A stretch of DNA of 64,000 nt from Opisthocomus hoazin (GCF_030867145.1 NC_134414.1:78172504-78236503), one strand, 5' to 3'. Positions 11,501 through 24,400 are shown, counted from the stretch's first letter. The notes: generated by a model from the sequence alone, not told the origin. Numbers and translations are program-made.

Positions 11501-14500
11501 AGCTGCCCAGACAGCAAACAGGAGCTCTGGTCCCAGGGCATCTCCCTGCAGGGGAAAGCAGGCACTCTGCCTGCTCTGGGCAGCTTTACTTCTCTGGGTG
11601 CCAGATCTTCCCCGACACTTTTCCCAGTCTCTCAAAGGGCTCTTTCAAGCATTTTGTGTCCGCTGAGAGACTATTTCCACGCACGTGCTATACATGCTGC
11701 AGCAACACCGACGACCGCATTGAAGTCTTTAATCCGCTTTCAACAAGGTTCTTGTTCAGTTGAACCTCTCACAAGGCCACATCGCGGGCGGGCATTATGC
11801 AAGACAAGCTGATGAAACAAGACTTTGAGGGCTGACCTAGCTAAAGTCCTTCCAGCAGCACTTCTGGCTGCAGGACCTGGCTGCCTTTGCCCGCCCTGGC
11901 TAGGATACGCTAAACCTCCTCCTGGAAGGATTTATGTAGTGCTGCACTCCATCTATCAAGGGAGATGTTACTGCACAGAGCAAACAGCCATACTTAAAAC
12001 CACGTGGAAGCTGCTGCTCAAAATAGAGATAATTCCTCATGCAACTTTGTAAAAAAACCTTCTGTAGAAGTTAGTCCTTTCTTCTAGCTGCTTTTTTTCC
12101 GTGTAAATAAACCACAGTCCTCGTGGCACAGTTAGCATTTTGAGCAGCGGCTTCTGATTAAGGATTTTGGGATCTTGGGGTGGGCAACCCCCCAGGAAAT
12201 CCCAGGAAATTTTGAAGGACATAAAGCACCAGAGATGCCTCTGAATGTGTGATGCACTACAGCGTTTCACAGCCTAGGATAGCTAGAAAACACTCTTCTC
12301 AATCTGGGTGTCCAGAACTAGAGCCGTTTGTAAACCTTTCTCGATTATGAACCTTTTAAGTCAGGGCAAAAGCATTTTGTTGTTGTTTTTTTTTTAAGCT
12401 GAAGCTACATGGGCTGTGACCATGCAGCGCTTCCTTCAGCATGAAGGAGCCTCGGTGAGCAGCAGGCGTGGTGGCCACCGGAGCTATTGGTAACAGCTAT
12501 TGCCTGTCACCCCGGGGGCTTCAAGGGGACACTTCAGATGCCAGCAGCGGGCTCCCCATAGAGCCTTCAACAGCAGGATTCGCAGCCACCCCGGGGCTTT
12601 CTAATGGCCAGGATTCACTCTGGAAAGCATGAGAGAAAAAGTGGAGGCATTTATGCAGTGGCGTAGGAGACTCCTGAAGGAGCAGGAAGGGTTTCCCTGC
12701 CATGTTATCTGCTGCTTCTCTTCCAGGTCACCAACTGCCCTGGCACTGCAAATAAATGTGTGGTTTCAGCCTGGTGAGCAGTGGAGGGCAGCTCGCGCCC
12801 TGTGTGCATGGGAAGACATCGAGGTCCCCCCTGTTCTGGCTCCTGCTCTGGTTTTCGACACAGGGAGGATCCCTGGGACTGGTACTGGGACCTGCCCTAG
12901 TCACAGGTACTGGGCAGGGAGCGCTCATGACCAAGGCACAGCCAGCACGTTCCTGTCTGCAAAGCACGCACCAGTCTACCTCCACATGAGTCCGTATAGC
13001 TGCGTTGCTTGACATCAGCTGGGCATCCGACTCCGTTCTCCACGCTCAGCTGCAGAGAACAAGCCAAATTCACTAGTGGTTTAGTTGTAGTGAAGTTTAA
13101 GATCAGTATGAATGAGCCCACCAGCAGGTTGAGAGGGAGATGTGCAGAACCACTTTGCAAACAAATGTGGCTCAAAAGCTCTGCAGGTCCCCTCCTGTCT
13201 CTACCTACCTTTGGGCTTCCAAATAGCACCTAGCAGCACTTTCCTTCCCAGTCTCAATGCAGCTGTGCCTTTGACATGTATCTGCTACCGCTCCACCACA
13301 GTGCATGGCCTGTTATAATCAGCATCGTTTCTCTAAACTGCCACGTGCACTTGGTTACAAAGGCCCACTGCTGAATTTAACGCTGGACTGAATAATGCCC
13401 GAGGCGCTGACCAGTCTGGATCAAGTCAAGGTTCAATGCAGGGTACCTGAAAAACTTGTATGATGGAAGCAAGAGCAGTCTCTTGTTAAATGATTTGAAA
13501 GAGTCTGAGGAAATTTTAGTAGCTACAGGGTGAGCTCTCCCCATCAGGGGAGCACTTAAATCAGTGCAGGGGGCCACTGGGCTTGGCCACAGTGAGAAGT
13601 CAGCACTGTCGTCAGCTCCCCAGTTTGTGAAAAGCATAAAAGATCATTTAATGGCCATCAGGAGGTAGGGCCGCGGTTCCACAGCCAACACAGGAGGATG
13701 GCAAACAGGTGCATGACTGGGTGGACACACAGAGCAGGGACGCAGAGCTCGAAAATCTTGGAAAAAATACTGGAGGGTTGTTTTGACATTTATATGCTGA
13801 GTTCTGGTGCACTTGCATATGCAGGAGATGATGGAATTTCTGAGAGCAGAGTGCTAACCAGATAGAAGAGTTCTGGCAGTTTCTCAAAGACCTTTACAAG
13901 TCCGAGAGAAATTTATAAAATGGATAAATCACTGAGAAGTTAGTTCACATAAATAAGAGTAAGAAATACGGAACGCTGTGATGCTTAATCCACAGCTCAC
14001 TTCTCAGTCATTAATTTCAGCCAGCCATGTTGAGCAGAAGTGCTTGAAGAGTTCAGTGCAAATATTTGAACGAGTGTATGGGGGGCTGTTGTTGGTAGTA
14101 GACTGAAATCAGGGATTGTTTTAATTGCCTCATGGAATCTTTCAGCAAACAGTTGCATGCTTTCTGAGGATTTGCCTTGTGAGTTCAGAACTTTGTTTTG
14201 TCTGATATGACAACTGCTCAACTGAACTGACAGGAATAACTTCAGAAGTTTATTTCTATTTTATTAAAATCAATGTATACAGCTTCAAAAAGTCATTAAT
14301 GTTTGTTTAGTTAAAATGTTTCAAATATTAATAACAGCTTCAAAATGTTGACAAGCCCTAAAGCCCAGCAAATAACATGCTTTGATGTGTTTGTCTTCTG
14401 CAGCTGAAGAGACAACTTCGAATTTGAAATTAAAAGAATTAGTTTGCTTAATATTTTCTTTCCGAATCAGAAATGTTTGGGGTTTTTTTCTCCAAGCTGT

Positions 14501-16449
14501 GGTTTAAATTACATGTTATTTATATTATTTTACAGTTTATCCCCCAAAAGAAAATGGAGACATCTTGCTCTCTGACATCCTACTGACCTGGTTGTGTGCC
14601 CCTAGGTATCTCGCTTTGTGGTTCCGGCACATGGAGGTCTCAGTGTGGCCCATCTTCCTGCCTCCAAGCACGCAAGCAGTCCTGCTGAGGTCACTGCTCT
14701 GTTAAGCTCAGCAGGATTGTTTGGTTTATGTAAGATTAAACTAATACAATTTTGCAGGATTGCCGCCATAATAAGATATTTTATCTCTTAGTATGAAGGG
14801 AGCATTTACACTTGGTGCATTTCAAAATACATCTCTAAGGATTTTTATTTGCAACAAAATACAGCAGTTATTGAGGTCTGATTCCCAGCTGGGGTAATTC
14901 AGCTTGTGGAAATTGAAGGAGCTAGGATGGTTGTAGCAGCTGAGGATCCAGATCTACAGTTTCCCTAAGTATATGACGCAGATGTGCCGCTCTCACACTC
15001 ACAGTGGCAACTGAACACAACTGTCTGGCAGTGCACGAGCATCTCTCTGTCCCAAAGGAGCCCTTTTATCCCTTATCTACAGAAACAGTCTTTGACCAAG
15101 GAGAGCACAACAACTAAACCAAATCATGTATCACAAAGGCATGGCTGGTGAAGAATGTAGTGGTTTTTTTTGTTTGTTTGTTTTTTTTTTTAATAAGAAT
15201 ATCATCAAATACAGCTTTGAGCCAAAGGCCAGTGATGTTCCAGCCCTTCCTGCTGCCGGCAGTCCTGGGAAGGCCTGTGGGACACCAAAGGTGTGGTGGA
15301 AAGGCGCGGAGAGGTCAGTAAGCTCGAGAGACTCTCACCTGCCTGCTGGGGCTGTCACAGTAGCTGAGAAAGGGCACACACGTGTGACACCCATGGGAAG
15401 CTCCAGCTATGACCCCACAACACTCCTGCTGAATTTAAGGTCTACCAAACCTATGAACCCTGCCTACCTGGTATCTGATACCGTGTCTACCTGGTGTCTG
15501 ATACTGTGTCCCTCTGCGAGATCCTGTTCTACAAGCAGTGGAACGTTTCTAACCAGATGGCAACATTGACACATTTCAAAGCGTCATTCAGTTTCCCCTG
15601 TGACACTAAAAGCCACTGCGGCTCCACACAGGTGAGTTATTTACAATGGCAATCACAACGCAGTTTGTGCTAAATACAGCCAGCTAACCTTGCAAAAAAT
15701 TACCTGCAAAGTCATGGCAACAGACGGAGGAGGCTGGTGGAGCAAATAGAGATGTCTAAGCCAGGAGCTGCCTCACCCACCCGCAGACCCTTGCAAAGGT
15801 TTCCCCACCAAGCCGGGTGCCGCAGGCTCCCCTTCCAGTGAGCGGGGAGGAACGAGGGCTCTGGGGAGGAACAAGGGCTTCGAGGGCCTGGGGCTCTGCC
15901 CTGCTCGGCAGATGTCTGTCGGGACGCACGGCCCAGAGCTCCCAGCTCGTGCTGGCCCCAGCAGGGTGGATGGCCACCGACTTCCACAGAAACTGAGTGC
16001 CCGCTCGTGCTGCCACATTTCTGTCGCAAGTCATATAAAGCAGAGAAATCTCAAGACGTTTTCAGCCAGTAACAAATGAGTCAACAGGTGTGCTTTCCTC
16101 CTCTAAAATCTACGTACATAAACTCACGTTCCCCTTGTAACTAGAGGCTAAAAGGAAGAAGCTGTGCTTCAGGTGCTTTTTTTTTTTCATTAATCGCATG
16201 CTTACAGCTGTTCACAGGAGACTGGGAGAATGAGTCCCTTCACGTCTTCGCCCTGTCCCTAGTCAATTCTAATCCCAAAACATGGTTTAGCTACATGTGG
16301 ATGTGTGATGTTTCGTGAGGGTAACGTATTTACAGGCTGACCGCTCCTACTTAGATTGCTGTCATCTCTTCCTTTCATGGGCGTTTTCCAGTTTCATGTT
16401 ACCAGTTCTGCCTCTGGGGAAGAGGCCGGTGTACAAATCTCTGAAGCAA
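8541..16449. other. Intergenic, no gene recognised
   Basis: No coding exon, RNA gene or well-defined mobile element recognised over this stretch. Composition alternates between G+C-rich patches (9300-10100, 11100-11800) and AT-rich ones (14220-14560). Small tandem duplications lie at 15464-15509 (23 bp x2) and 15844-15881 (19 bp x2). Open frames of 100-170 codons occur only in G+C-rich patches and on both strands at once, which argues against coding. Confidence 0.55.
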
Positions 16450-17110
16450 AAGATCCCGCGTGGATCAGCGACACATGGCTGAGGCACTGAGGCACTCCAG
16501 GCGGGAGCCCGGCTGCCTGGCGCAGAGCACGGCACGGACAAGCTCTGGCCTCGCGCAGCTGACGGCAACCGAGGCAGGGGCTGTCGGAAAACCTGTGACG
16601 GGGAGACAAAGCAGTGCGGCAGCCGGCTGATGCACGGTCACGGCGGCGAGGCAGGGGAGAGCCACGCAGCCCGCCGAGGCCCACCCCGCTGGGCTCCGGC
16701 TGGCGCAGCGCAGGCCCACGGCCCCGTCCCCGCTGCCGTTCGTGACGCACAGCCATGTCGGGTCAGCTCAGCACGGCCTCAGGAAGCCGTGCAGCTCCCC
16801 GCTTTCGGGACCGGAGCTGGCCTGTCTTGGACCAGGCTCGAGAACCTCGGCACAGCGCTGCACCCTCGCAGCCGGCCGTGCCCCTTCCCCGGTCACCATG
16901 GCCTTGATTTACGCTGGCTGAAGCAGCAGCGAAGGTGCCGCACGGAACTCCACCGTGTCCACCCCCCACCTGCCCGCCAGCCAGCAGGACGGGCTGCCGC
17001 AGCAGAACCACCCTTCTGCCACCACACCACTCCTCGCTCACCGCTCTCCAGGAGCGGCACAGCCTGACAGCAGGCCATCACGGCCCAGGCGCTGGCTGCT
17101 CGGAGTGAGG
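16450..17110. promoter_or_regulatory. CpG-island-like block downstream of ATP10A
   Basis: About 660 bp of high G+C with roughly 60 CpG dinucleotides counted by hand, an observed/expected ratio near 0.8, while flanking DNA is CpG-poor. It begins less than 100 bp beyond the candidate ATP10A poly(A) signals. No recognised repeat or coding exon explains it. It may mark the promoter of an unannotated or antisense transcript. Open frames inside it (for example 16630-17067 plus) look like by-products of GC richness. Confidence 0.5.
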
Positions 17111-17149
17111 GGCTGAGCTACTACGAATGCCAGACTGGGAAGTCACTTT

Positions 17150-17754
17150 GCAATAATACGGACGGTCATTTATTTATTGTTTTATCATGACACATAAAAT
17201 GCTATGACTGCGATATCAAAATATGGTGCCACTTATAAAATACCAGTATTATTAATGCCGTGGTAAGATACTGCTAACATTTACAGAGAGGTGTATAATA
17301 ATTCTAAAGTCTTGCCTAATGCTTTGCTCCCGTGACAAAACACTCTGGCAAGCAGACGATGGGTGGAATACAGTGCCTATTTATTATCGTGGTTTCTCCT
17401 CCTTGATTACTGAATGGCCTATAACGATATCAATAATTGTTGCTGAATCTAATCCTTTCAAATATGGTAGACAGGTCCTTTGCTTTTACAGTATGTGTCA
17501 GAATAAAAGAGAAGCATCTGAAAAATAGAGACGACATTTCTTACAAAATGAGATGAAAAAATAAAACAATATAAATGGAACTTTCAAGTGTTTCTTTTTA
17601 TATTTAAAGCTCTTCTTTCAATATACTGTATTTAAACATTCTTAAATAATGATTCTGTACCTTTGATTTTCTGTTTCATCTTCGGAAACAAATAGAGCAA
17701 TCTCACTATAGATGTGTGCAAATAGAAAATATATAAATATATTTAAGGCGCATG
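17150..17754 (-). other. ATP10A: ATP10A 3' UTR (proposed) with poly(A) signals
   Basis: AT-rich sequence following the stop codon. On the minus strand AATAAA occurs at 17380-17385 and twice, overlapping, at 17169-17178 (AATAAATAAA). The extent is inferred from these signals; transcript ends were not observed, and a longer UTR is possible. Confidence 0.5.
17169..17178 (-). terminator. Candidate ATP10A polyadenylation signals (overlapping AATAAA)
   Basis: Minus-strand AATAAATAAA, two overlapping canonical hexamers at the edge of the AT-rich UTR, just before composition shifts to the CpG-rich block. It is a likely 3' end. A second AATAAA at 17380-17385 is an alternative proximal site. Confidence 0.45.
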
Positions 17755-18460
17755 TCATAAAAAGGTGGTCTCGGAATTGTCACTTTTACAGTGATCGGCT
17801 GGGATCCCTTTCATTTTGTCCTGCAAGTTATTTGAGCTTTGTTCTTTTAAGCCTTTGAAGTCCACATTCAAAGAAGAGCCAAGCACACACATACTGTCCT
17901 GTGTTTCATTTTGTAAACTGCTTGATGACACCTGTAAAACAGTCCCAATGCGACTGAACAGCGGCGTTGATGTGATCCACTTCAACAAACTGAAGTCTGC
18001 TTGGTCGACTGCTGAGCTCCATGGGAACGTTGCTCCCACAGGCAACAACTCCGTCTCTGAGGTGCCGTGCCTTACTTCATGAAATCCCATGGACCTTTCC
18101 AGACTACTTGCCAATGAGGGGAGTTTGTTTTCCCCATACAACGCAGCACCCTGGGGAGATGCAGCCACAGTCCGATCTGTCGTATGTTCTGCCTTCTTGT
18201 GCTCTTGGAAAAGTGACTCACATGTCTGAGGAGATGTTGGCAAAGGTGTGCTTTGGTTATAAGCCTTATAACAGTCACTAGCATTTGAGCCAAGGCTTGG
18301 TGAGAGGCTGGCTGCAAAGGGTTGTGCCTGACGTATGGTCTCCTTTACATTCAACTTGGTCAGGAGCTGGGTGCGAATCTCTGGGGGTAGTTTACTCAGC
18401 TGGCGTCCAAGCTGAAGCTGAGTTGGGAATAGTGTTCCCTGAAGGGTTCTGTACAGAAAC
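17755..18460 (-). CDS. ATP10A: ATP10A terminal coding exon: cytosolic C-terminal tail
   Basis: A 706-bp exon opening with [20 protein letters not shown] just after TM10 and ending TTFL then TGA at 17755-17757. The first part is conserved in the subfamily. The rest is low-conservation, Ser/Thr-rich cytosolic tail; FSLLKWI and SRIGTVLQ near the end match the equivalent human ATP10A segment, which supports this as the native stop. Confidence 0.94.
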
Positions 18461-21400
18461 CTGCAAGAGGAGCACGTGCACGTGAGAAGAACTGAAAGAA
18501 GAAAGTACCCAAGATACCATTAAGAGAAAATATCCAAGAAAAAAGTACAACACAGAAAAATAAGAGAGTTTTATGTGCCTTTCTTATGTTTGACACGAGA
18601 AAGCTTTCAGACAAAAAGCTCTGAATGCTGTGCTAATATTTTGACTAATAACAAGCAGTGTAAGAAATCTGCACCTTTAGCCAGTGATCCACCTTGTGAT
18701 TACATATGGTCTTTCATCTCTCCTGATAAGGAATCAAAGGCAATGGGGATCAGTCTGCAGGACAGGCCTCTTACATCCATAAGTAGGCAAGTAAGTCCAC
18801 AACACGCTACCAGAATTTCTGTACTGTGCGTGTTATGGGAGGATGGGTTGAATCTGGAAAACCTCATGGAAAACCTCACAGGGTAGCAAATCTCTGCATG
18901 GCCAGGAGACTCGACAAAAGGTCTACAATTATCCCACTCTTGTGGTCTATGGCCAGGAGCTGTGGTCTGTTCCTGTGTTCAGGAGCACAGAAAAGGTTAG
19001 ACAACCTGACTTCGTATAATGAGCCATTGAAAAAAACTGACTTGGCTAGTAATGCAAAAAGAAAGAGGGAAAGCGGAAAAATAAATGTTTCTTGCCCTCC
19101 CAACCATATGCATAAAGATATGAGAAAAGATATGAGAGAAGATACAACACCTGGGCAGCAACGCAACGACTGGTGATATAATGCAAGTGAAGTAGAACAT
19201 AGGGTCTCCCATCAACCTTTCCATAGTCCAGTAGGGATTGGATGGAGGATGACATACTGGGCAGGAAGCATTGTAAACCAGAGCCACAAAGAAAAATAAA
19301 AGGATACTGAAGATGCAAGATGACCAGTGAAGAAAAGTCTAGAAGAAAAAAACAACAAAAGAATAATGATTCTTCATATTCTGAGAAATTTGCTGTGATT
19401 CTCAATTAATAGTTCTTCATTTCTGGAGCCAAATCCATGAACAGCAAAGAGTTTAGAGCCTTGTATTTTCAAAAATTCTTCTTATAGACACAACACTACA
19501 AAGCTGTTCACAGATCACAGTTTAAAACCTTCTCCGCGTTTTCTTAAAATTCTTGCTAAAAATGGAATACGCCCAGGGAAATGAAACGACCATCTTCTGT
19601 TTCTGAAGAACGGCACTAAGAAAAGAATTAGGTATATGCCAGCGAGTTTCTATGTAGGCTGTGGATACCTTACCCAAGTTTTGGTTTCAATAGCCAAATG
19701 TAGTATGATGGTAAAAAGAGCTATTGTGGTGATGGGAGTTCCCCAGGAGAAGATATCCACCTCCGAATCATAGTAAGTCTGTAAAGAAGGACACAGAATT
19801 TAGCCCAAGCTGTTTTGCCAGTTCTCCTCAGAATGTTTGAAATAGAATGGCTTACACCAAACACTTACGAAATAGGGGATGAAGAAGCAAACGAGGCTTT
19901 GATACATAGCATCAATCATGTTCATCCAAAACATCTGTGGTTGGTACTCCTGTGGCACAAAAGAAGAAGAAAGATTTTTAAGAAAATCAGAGCCTAATGA
20001 AAATGCTGTTTGCTGGGTTGTTTTGGTTTCGGCTGCCGCTGGCAACAAAAGCGCCACGCGGCCGCCCCTCCCCCCGCCGGCGTGCGGAGGAGAATGGAAA
20101 GAAAGAGGCAGAAACTGGTGGGTCGGGATAAGGGCAGTTTAACAGAACAGCAAACAGAGGGAAAACAGGAACAACAACGATACAAATAAGGAGAAAACAC
20201 AACAACGAACCGTACGGCCCAGACAGCCGCTCTCCCGAAACAGGACCAGCGCCGCGCCCCGCCAAGCCGCGAGTCAGTTCCCGCCGCGCCGCCCCCCCCA
20301 CCGGAACCCAGCGTGACGTCACATGGTATGGAATACCGGGCTCTGTTTGGCCAGGTGGGGTCAGCCCCCACCCCCCCCCCCCGGGCTGTGCCCCTTCCTG
20401 GATTCCGGTGAAAATTAACCCTGTTCTGGCCAAACCCAGGACATGGGTAAATATTTTGAGGGGGATATTCCAATGCGCACTTTTAAGGGCTTGTGTAAAC
20501 AGCTTCACAACTTTGCCAATCGGTTAGATACCCTTGGGGATGAAGTATGAAGAGGCTATCTGCACGATGCTCTGTTCTGGGAGGACACTCTTCTGCTCCC
20601 CGCCCCGCCTCCCCGGCAGAGAGTGTAATTTGAACCTGACACTCAGGCCAGCGAACATGAAGGTGCCCAACTTTATGCACTACAGTTAGACCACTGATGT
20701 CAGGAGGAGCTCTCTGAGGTGTAAGCACATGAGTAAATGCGTTTTACATCATTGACATACAAGCACTGAATATTTATTTACAAGACAGAAAACAGAAGAT
20801 GCACACATAGTTAGAAAAGAAGATCCACAACAATGACCTTCAGCAAGCAATGCAGCAACGTATGCTATGTTATAAATACGTAAACATATGTATATATACA
20901 CACATATATATCTGTGTGTCTGGGCACAAAATTGCTTGCTAAGAAACAATATTAAACTAACATTTTGGTTTAAAGAAACATACAATTGCAGGCGTATGGA
21001 TGGTCATGTAAAAGACCTGGATATAAGGAAAAATAGTTTGTAAATGATAAAATATTTACGTATTTAATTTTGGGATATAGGCTACATCTGCAACAACTGG
21101 GCTCATCAAGGCTCTTTACCTCTATGGAGAACATAATTGTAGCCTAAAAATCAGAACTGAGAGATGCTTAGAAACAATTCTGGTGTTCTTTGGCCTACTG
21201 AAGTAACATGTGGTTAAGCACTAAAACAGGTTGCTCAGAGGCACTGTGGAATCTCCATTCTTGGAGACATTCAAAACTGGACTAGATAAAGACCCGAACA
21301 ACCTTATCTAGCTTTGAAGCTGTTTTGAGCAGGGGGCTGGATCAGATGGCCTCCAGAGGTCCCTTCCAACCTAAATTATTCTATAATTCTACAGACTTTG

Positions 21401-24400
21401 AATCAGTGATGTCTTTTTGAAAGAGATCCTACCTGAAGCAGGATTTTTGGCAAGTTTTAAAAATGCCTTTTTAGGTAACTATTCAGAGAAAACGCTCACC
21501 TAGATTTCAAACAAACTTAGGATGGTCCCTAGGCTTGCCCATGAGAAATAATTGTACTGTGAACCTGGGAGACTTCTCTTCTCAGTTTGCCAGCTGAAGA
21601 CAGGCAGACACAACTTCCCAAAAAGTTTAAGCCATTACCAGATTTCTATCACCTTAAAAATGTGCAAGAAAGGAAGGTATTTATGTTACAGATCTTTAAA
21701 GTGTAATGCACTGGAACAGAAGAAATGTAGAAAATGGAAAATAACAGCTGGGTGGAAAAAAGAGAATTTGGACTAAAACACTAAATAGAAGTTACACTAA
21801 AATTCTCCCTTCATCTTTCCAGAGCAGACTCTAGCAGTGTCACTGGATGTGTAGGGTACCAAATACAGGTGTACAGTTAGAGGCAAAAGACACTCACTGT
21901 CTCCTCCCAGAGGGCACAATGTCAGATACTTTTAAGAAAGGCTTTTGCATTGGAAGCAATGTCACAATATAGACAGTTTTGCCAAGCAGAAAGATTTTCT
22001 CACAGTACATTGTAGCTGTAATTACCAGAAATCATTTGGCTCAAATCCCTCCTGCAATTCTTTCTGTTTTCATTGTAAAATTCAAGAGAATGGGGACAAG
22101 GTGTTTGCAACAGACATTTCGGCTGAATCTGTCATCTGCTGGTGACTACCTCCCTCAGAGTCCGAGTCTATCGACCTCCGTGCTTACTGCTAAAGCCATC
22201 TTTCCCTTCTGGCTGTTTATAAAGGGATGGATTCTGAAGGTCTGAGTAAGTACTGTGAGGTTATTCTGTGAAAGTCCGCACTAGTCTACAAGGTATAATC
22301 TGCTTTACTTTTGTGGTTATTTGTGAGCCTGGACCATGAGGGAGGTGTTCAGCTTAGGCTGACTTAAAGCATCCAGCCTCCTCTCCAGTTACATATTTCC
22401 AAATATAGTTGTGTTTTTTTTGATTGTTTATTTTAAATGCACTCTAGGCATTTAGATACTTTGACTTAGATGAGAAACATCACAAAATAATAGTGATTTC
22501 TCAGACTGTTTTTATTAGTCATCCACCCTTTGGGAGCAGGGCTGTTTTTCAATAGAAACTAAAGACATCTAGGAAAAAAATCACAGAAAGCAAGAAGTTT
22601 TTACCTCCATATTCTGGCCACTTTTATAAAGCTGAGGTACAGCAATTAACACTTCAGCTGGCACGTCCTTATCCAGCACACCAGTAATCAGTTGTGGAAG
22701 AGAAGAGAAGAGTAAATTAAAGAAGATGAGATACCACTGATCAACCATTGATGAGCCAGAGAACCCGCAGTAGAACTGGTACCAGAAGAGAAGGGCCACA
22801 AACATCTGAAACAGAATGAGCAATGCTATAAATATGATGATAGCAGGGTCTCATCATCCCATTGTATTCTGAAACCATTCCAATTCCAGTTCTGCAAGGA
22901 CTTATCTATGAACACTAAACACATGAGCAATCCTTCTAAGGATACCTAGTCTTCAACTCATTGTTCCTGATGCCTGGACCACTTCTCTAAGCTGCAAACA
23001 CCTGGCACACCTGCAAGTCCTTGTGCTGCTGGAACCTCAGCTCTCAGGTGTCGGGGACGACTTCACACAAAATGAACTTTCAGTTCAAGTGAGACTCTGA
23101 GGTACAATTTATGTAACTGTAAAAAGCTCTCCCAACTATCACTGACCTCTAGGTATGTGAGTACTGATCTCATAGCATTTACATTACTATCGTAAGAATA
23201 AGCATGTTCATAATAACATCCTCTGCTGGCTTGAGATGCTTTGGGAGGCTCAGCCGGCAGGTAAATGCAGAGCTTTTTTGGACCAAAGTGAGACTAGCAA
23301 GCAGCAGGGGAGGTGAAACTGTCAGGTCTAGTGAAGTTGTCTTAACTATTCTATCTCTGTGCTTTGAAATTCAGCAAATTAGCAGTGCTATTCCTCAGTC
23401 TCCCTTCCTCTTCAGCTGTATAAAAAAATCAGCTGCACACACAGCTGTAGTGCGATTCTTCATGTGACTGGGTTGGAATTACTCAAAAAGGGACAAACCA
23501 CACAACCCTGGTCTTCTACAATCTCTGCAGCGTGGAGAATCCAGAGGTTTTTATGGCTCAGGAGAGGTGCTGACCTCACCTGTGAGGGGGGATTTGAGGC
23601 CTAGAAAAAGACAGGCAGCTTCCTAGGGAAGGAAATATATTCTCAGGCTTGGTCCTCCTAAACCTGCAATTTTTATTATTCTTTGTAAAGTGATTAACAT
23701 CAAGCGGAAGGCAACCAGAAAAACCTTGGCAACTGTCCCTTGAGGGTTTTCCCCATTTTAACCACGAAGAAGGGAAAGGACATGACCTCTCCTTTCACTT
23801 CCTCTTTTTTTTTTTTTTTGCATTCTGTTCTCAGAAGCTTTCAGCCTGCTGGTGTATGTTAACTCTTCATCATTATTAGATATACAGAGGAAAACATAGA
23901 TCCGTTCTACCTGTATGCCAAAATGTGATTGAAACTTAAGCGTAGGAGAAAAAAAAAAGCCATGGTGTGCTTGGTCAGTGAAAACTGTTATAAGAGTAAG
24001 CCCATCATGTGAAGGGGAATTGTCACAAAATAAGAGGTCAGTCCTGCTGTACGTAAATGTATATATATGTGTATATATATAGATATATTGTGTATATATA
24101 TGTTCAGGCAATGTTTGCATACGATGTTGAAGTGGCTTGTATATCAGCAGCAACATACCTCTCACTGTTTGTGAGTCCATGCTATAAACTAAACTATTAA
24201 AAGTTAAATGGTAGTACTTTTTTAAGGATCACCTCTAGAAATGTTTCTGTAAATACCTTTCAGGAAAAATATCTTCCTCTGGCCAAAACAAGACTGAGTT
24301 ACCAGAGCTTACCCCCTTCAGTACAGTTGGCTGGGAGATGGCAATTTCATTTCAAAATTGAACAGAGTTTGACACTTATTTCCTTTCCACACCCAAACCC

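Larger units (their letters stand above)
19950..22604 (-). other. ATP10A: ATP10A intron carrying a solo LTR and a CR1 fragment
   Basis: 2.66-kb intron between the TM5-TM6 and TM7 exons. It holds the LTR at 20019-20443, a TA/CA-rich microsatellite (about 20886-20918) and a short CR1 3' end (21206-21392). The remainder shows nothing recognisable. Confidence 0.85.

Noticed and set aside
16630..17067. 145-codon plus-strand frame in the CpG-rich block
   Set aside because: Overlapping frames of similar size exist on both strands, composition is Ala/Arg/Pro-rich as expected from GC bias, and no family motif or splice structure is visible.
20011..20018. Alternative left LTR boundary at TGCTGGG (20011)
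   Set aside because: Placing the edge at 20019 (TGTTTTGG) gives matching TGGGT duplications on both sides; the 20011 edge gives none.
19987..20508. 173-codon minus-strand frame over the LTR
   Set aside because: The frame is explained by the GC-rich LTR and runs across both target duplications into the intron; no retroviral protein resemblance.
22605..22823. Minus-strand frame starting with ATG just before the TM5-TM6 exon, as an independent small gene
   Set aside because: The codons upstream of 22805 are intron; splice sites and phase show an internal ATP10A exon.
24059..24102. TA-rich tract as a possible TATA-type promoter
   Set aside because: It is an alternating TA/TG microsatellite without other promoter signals.
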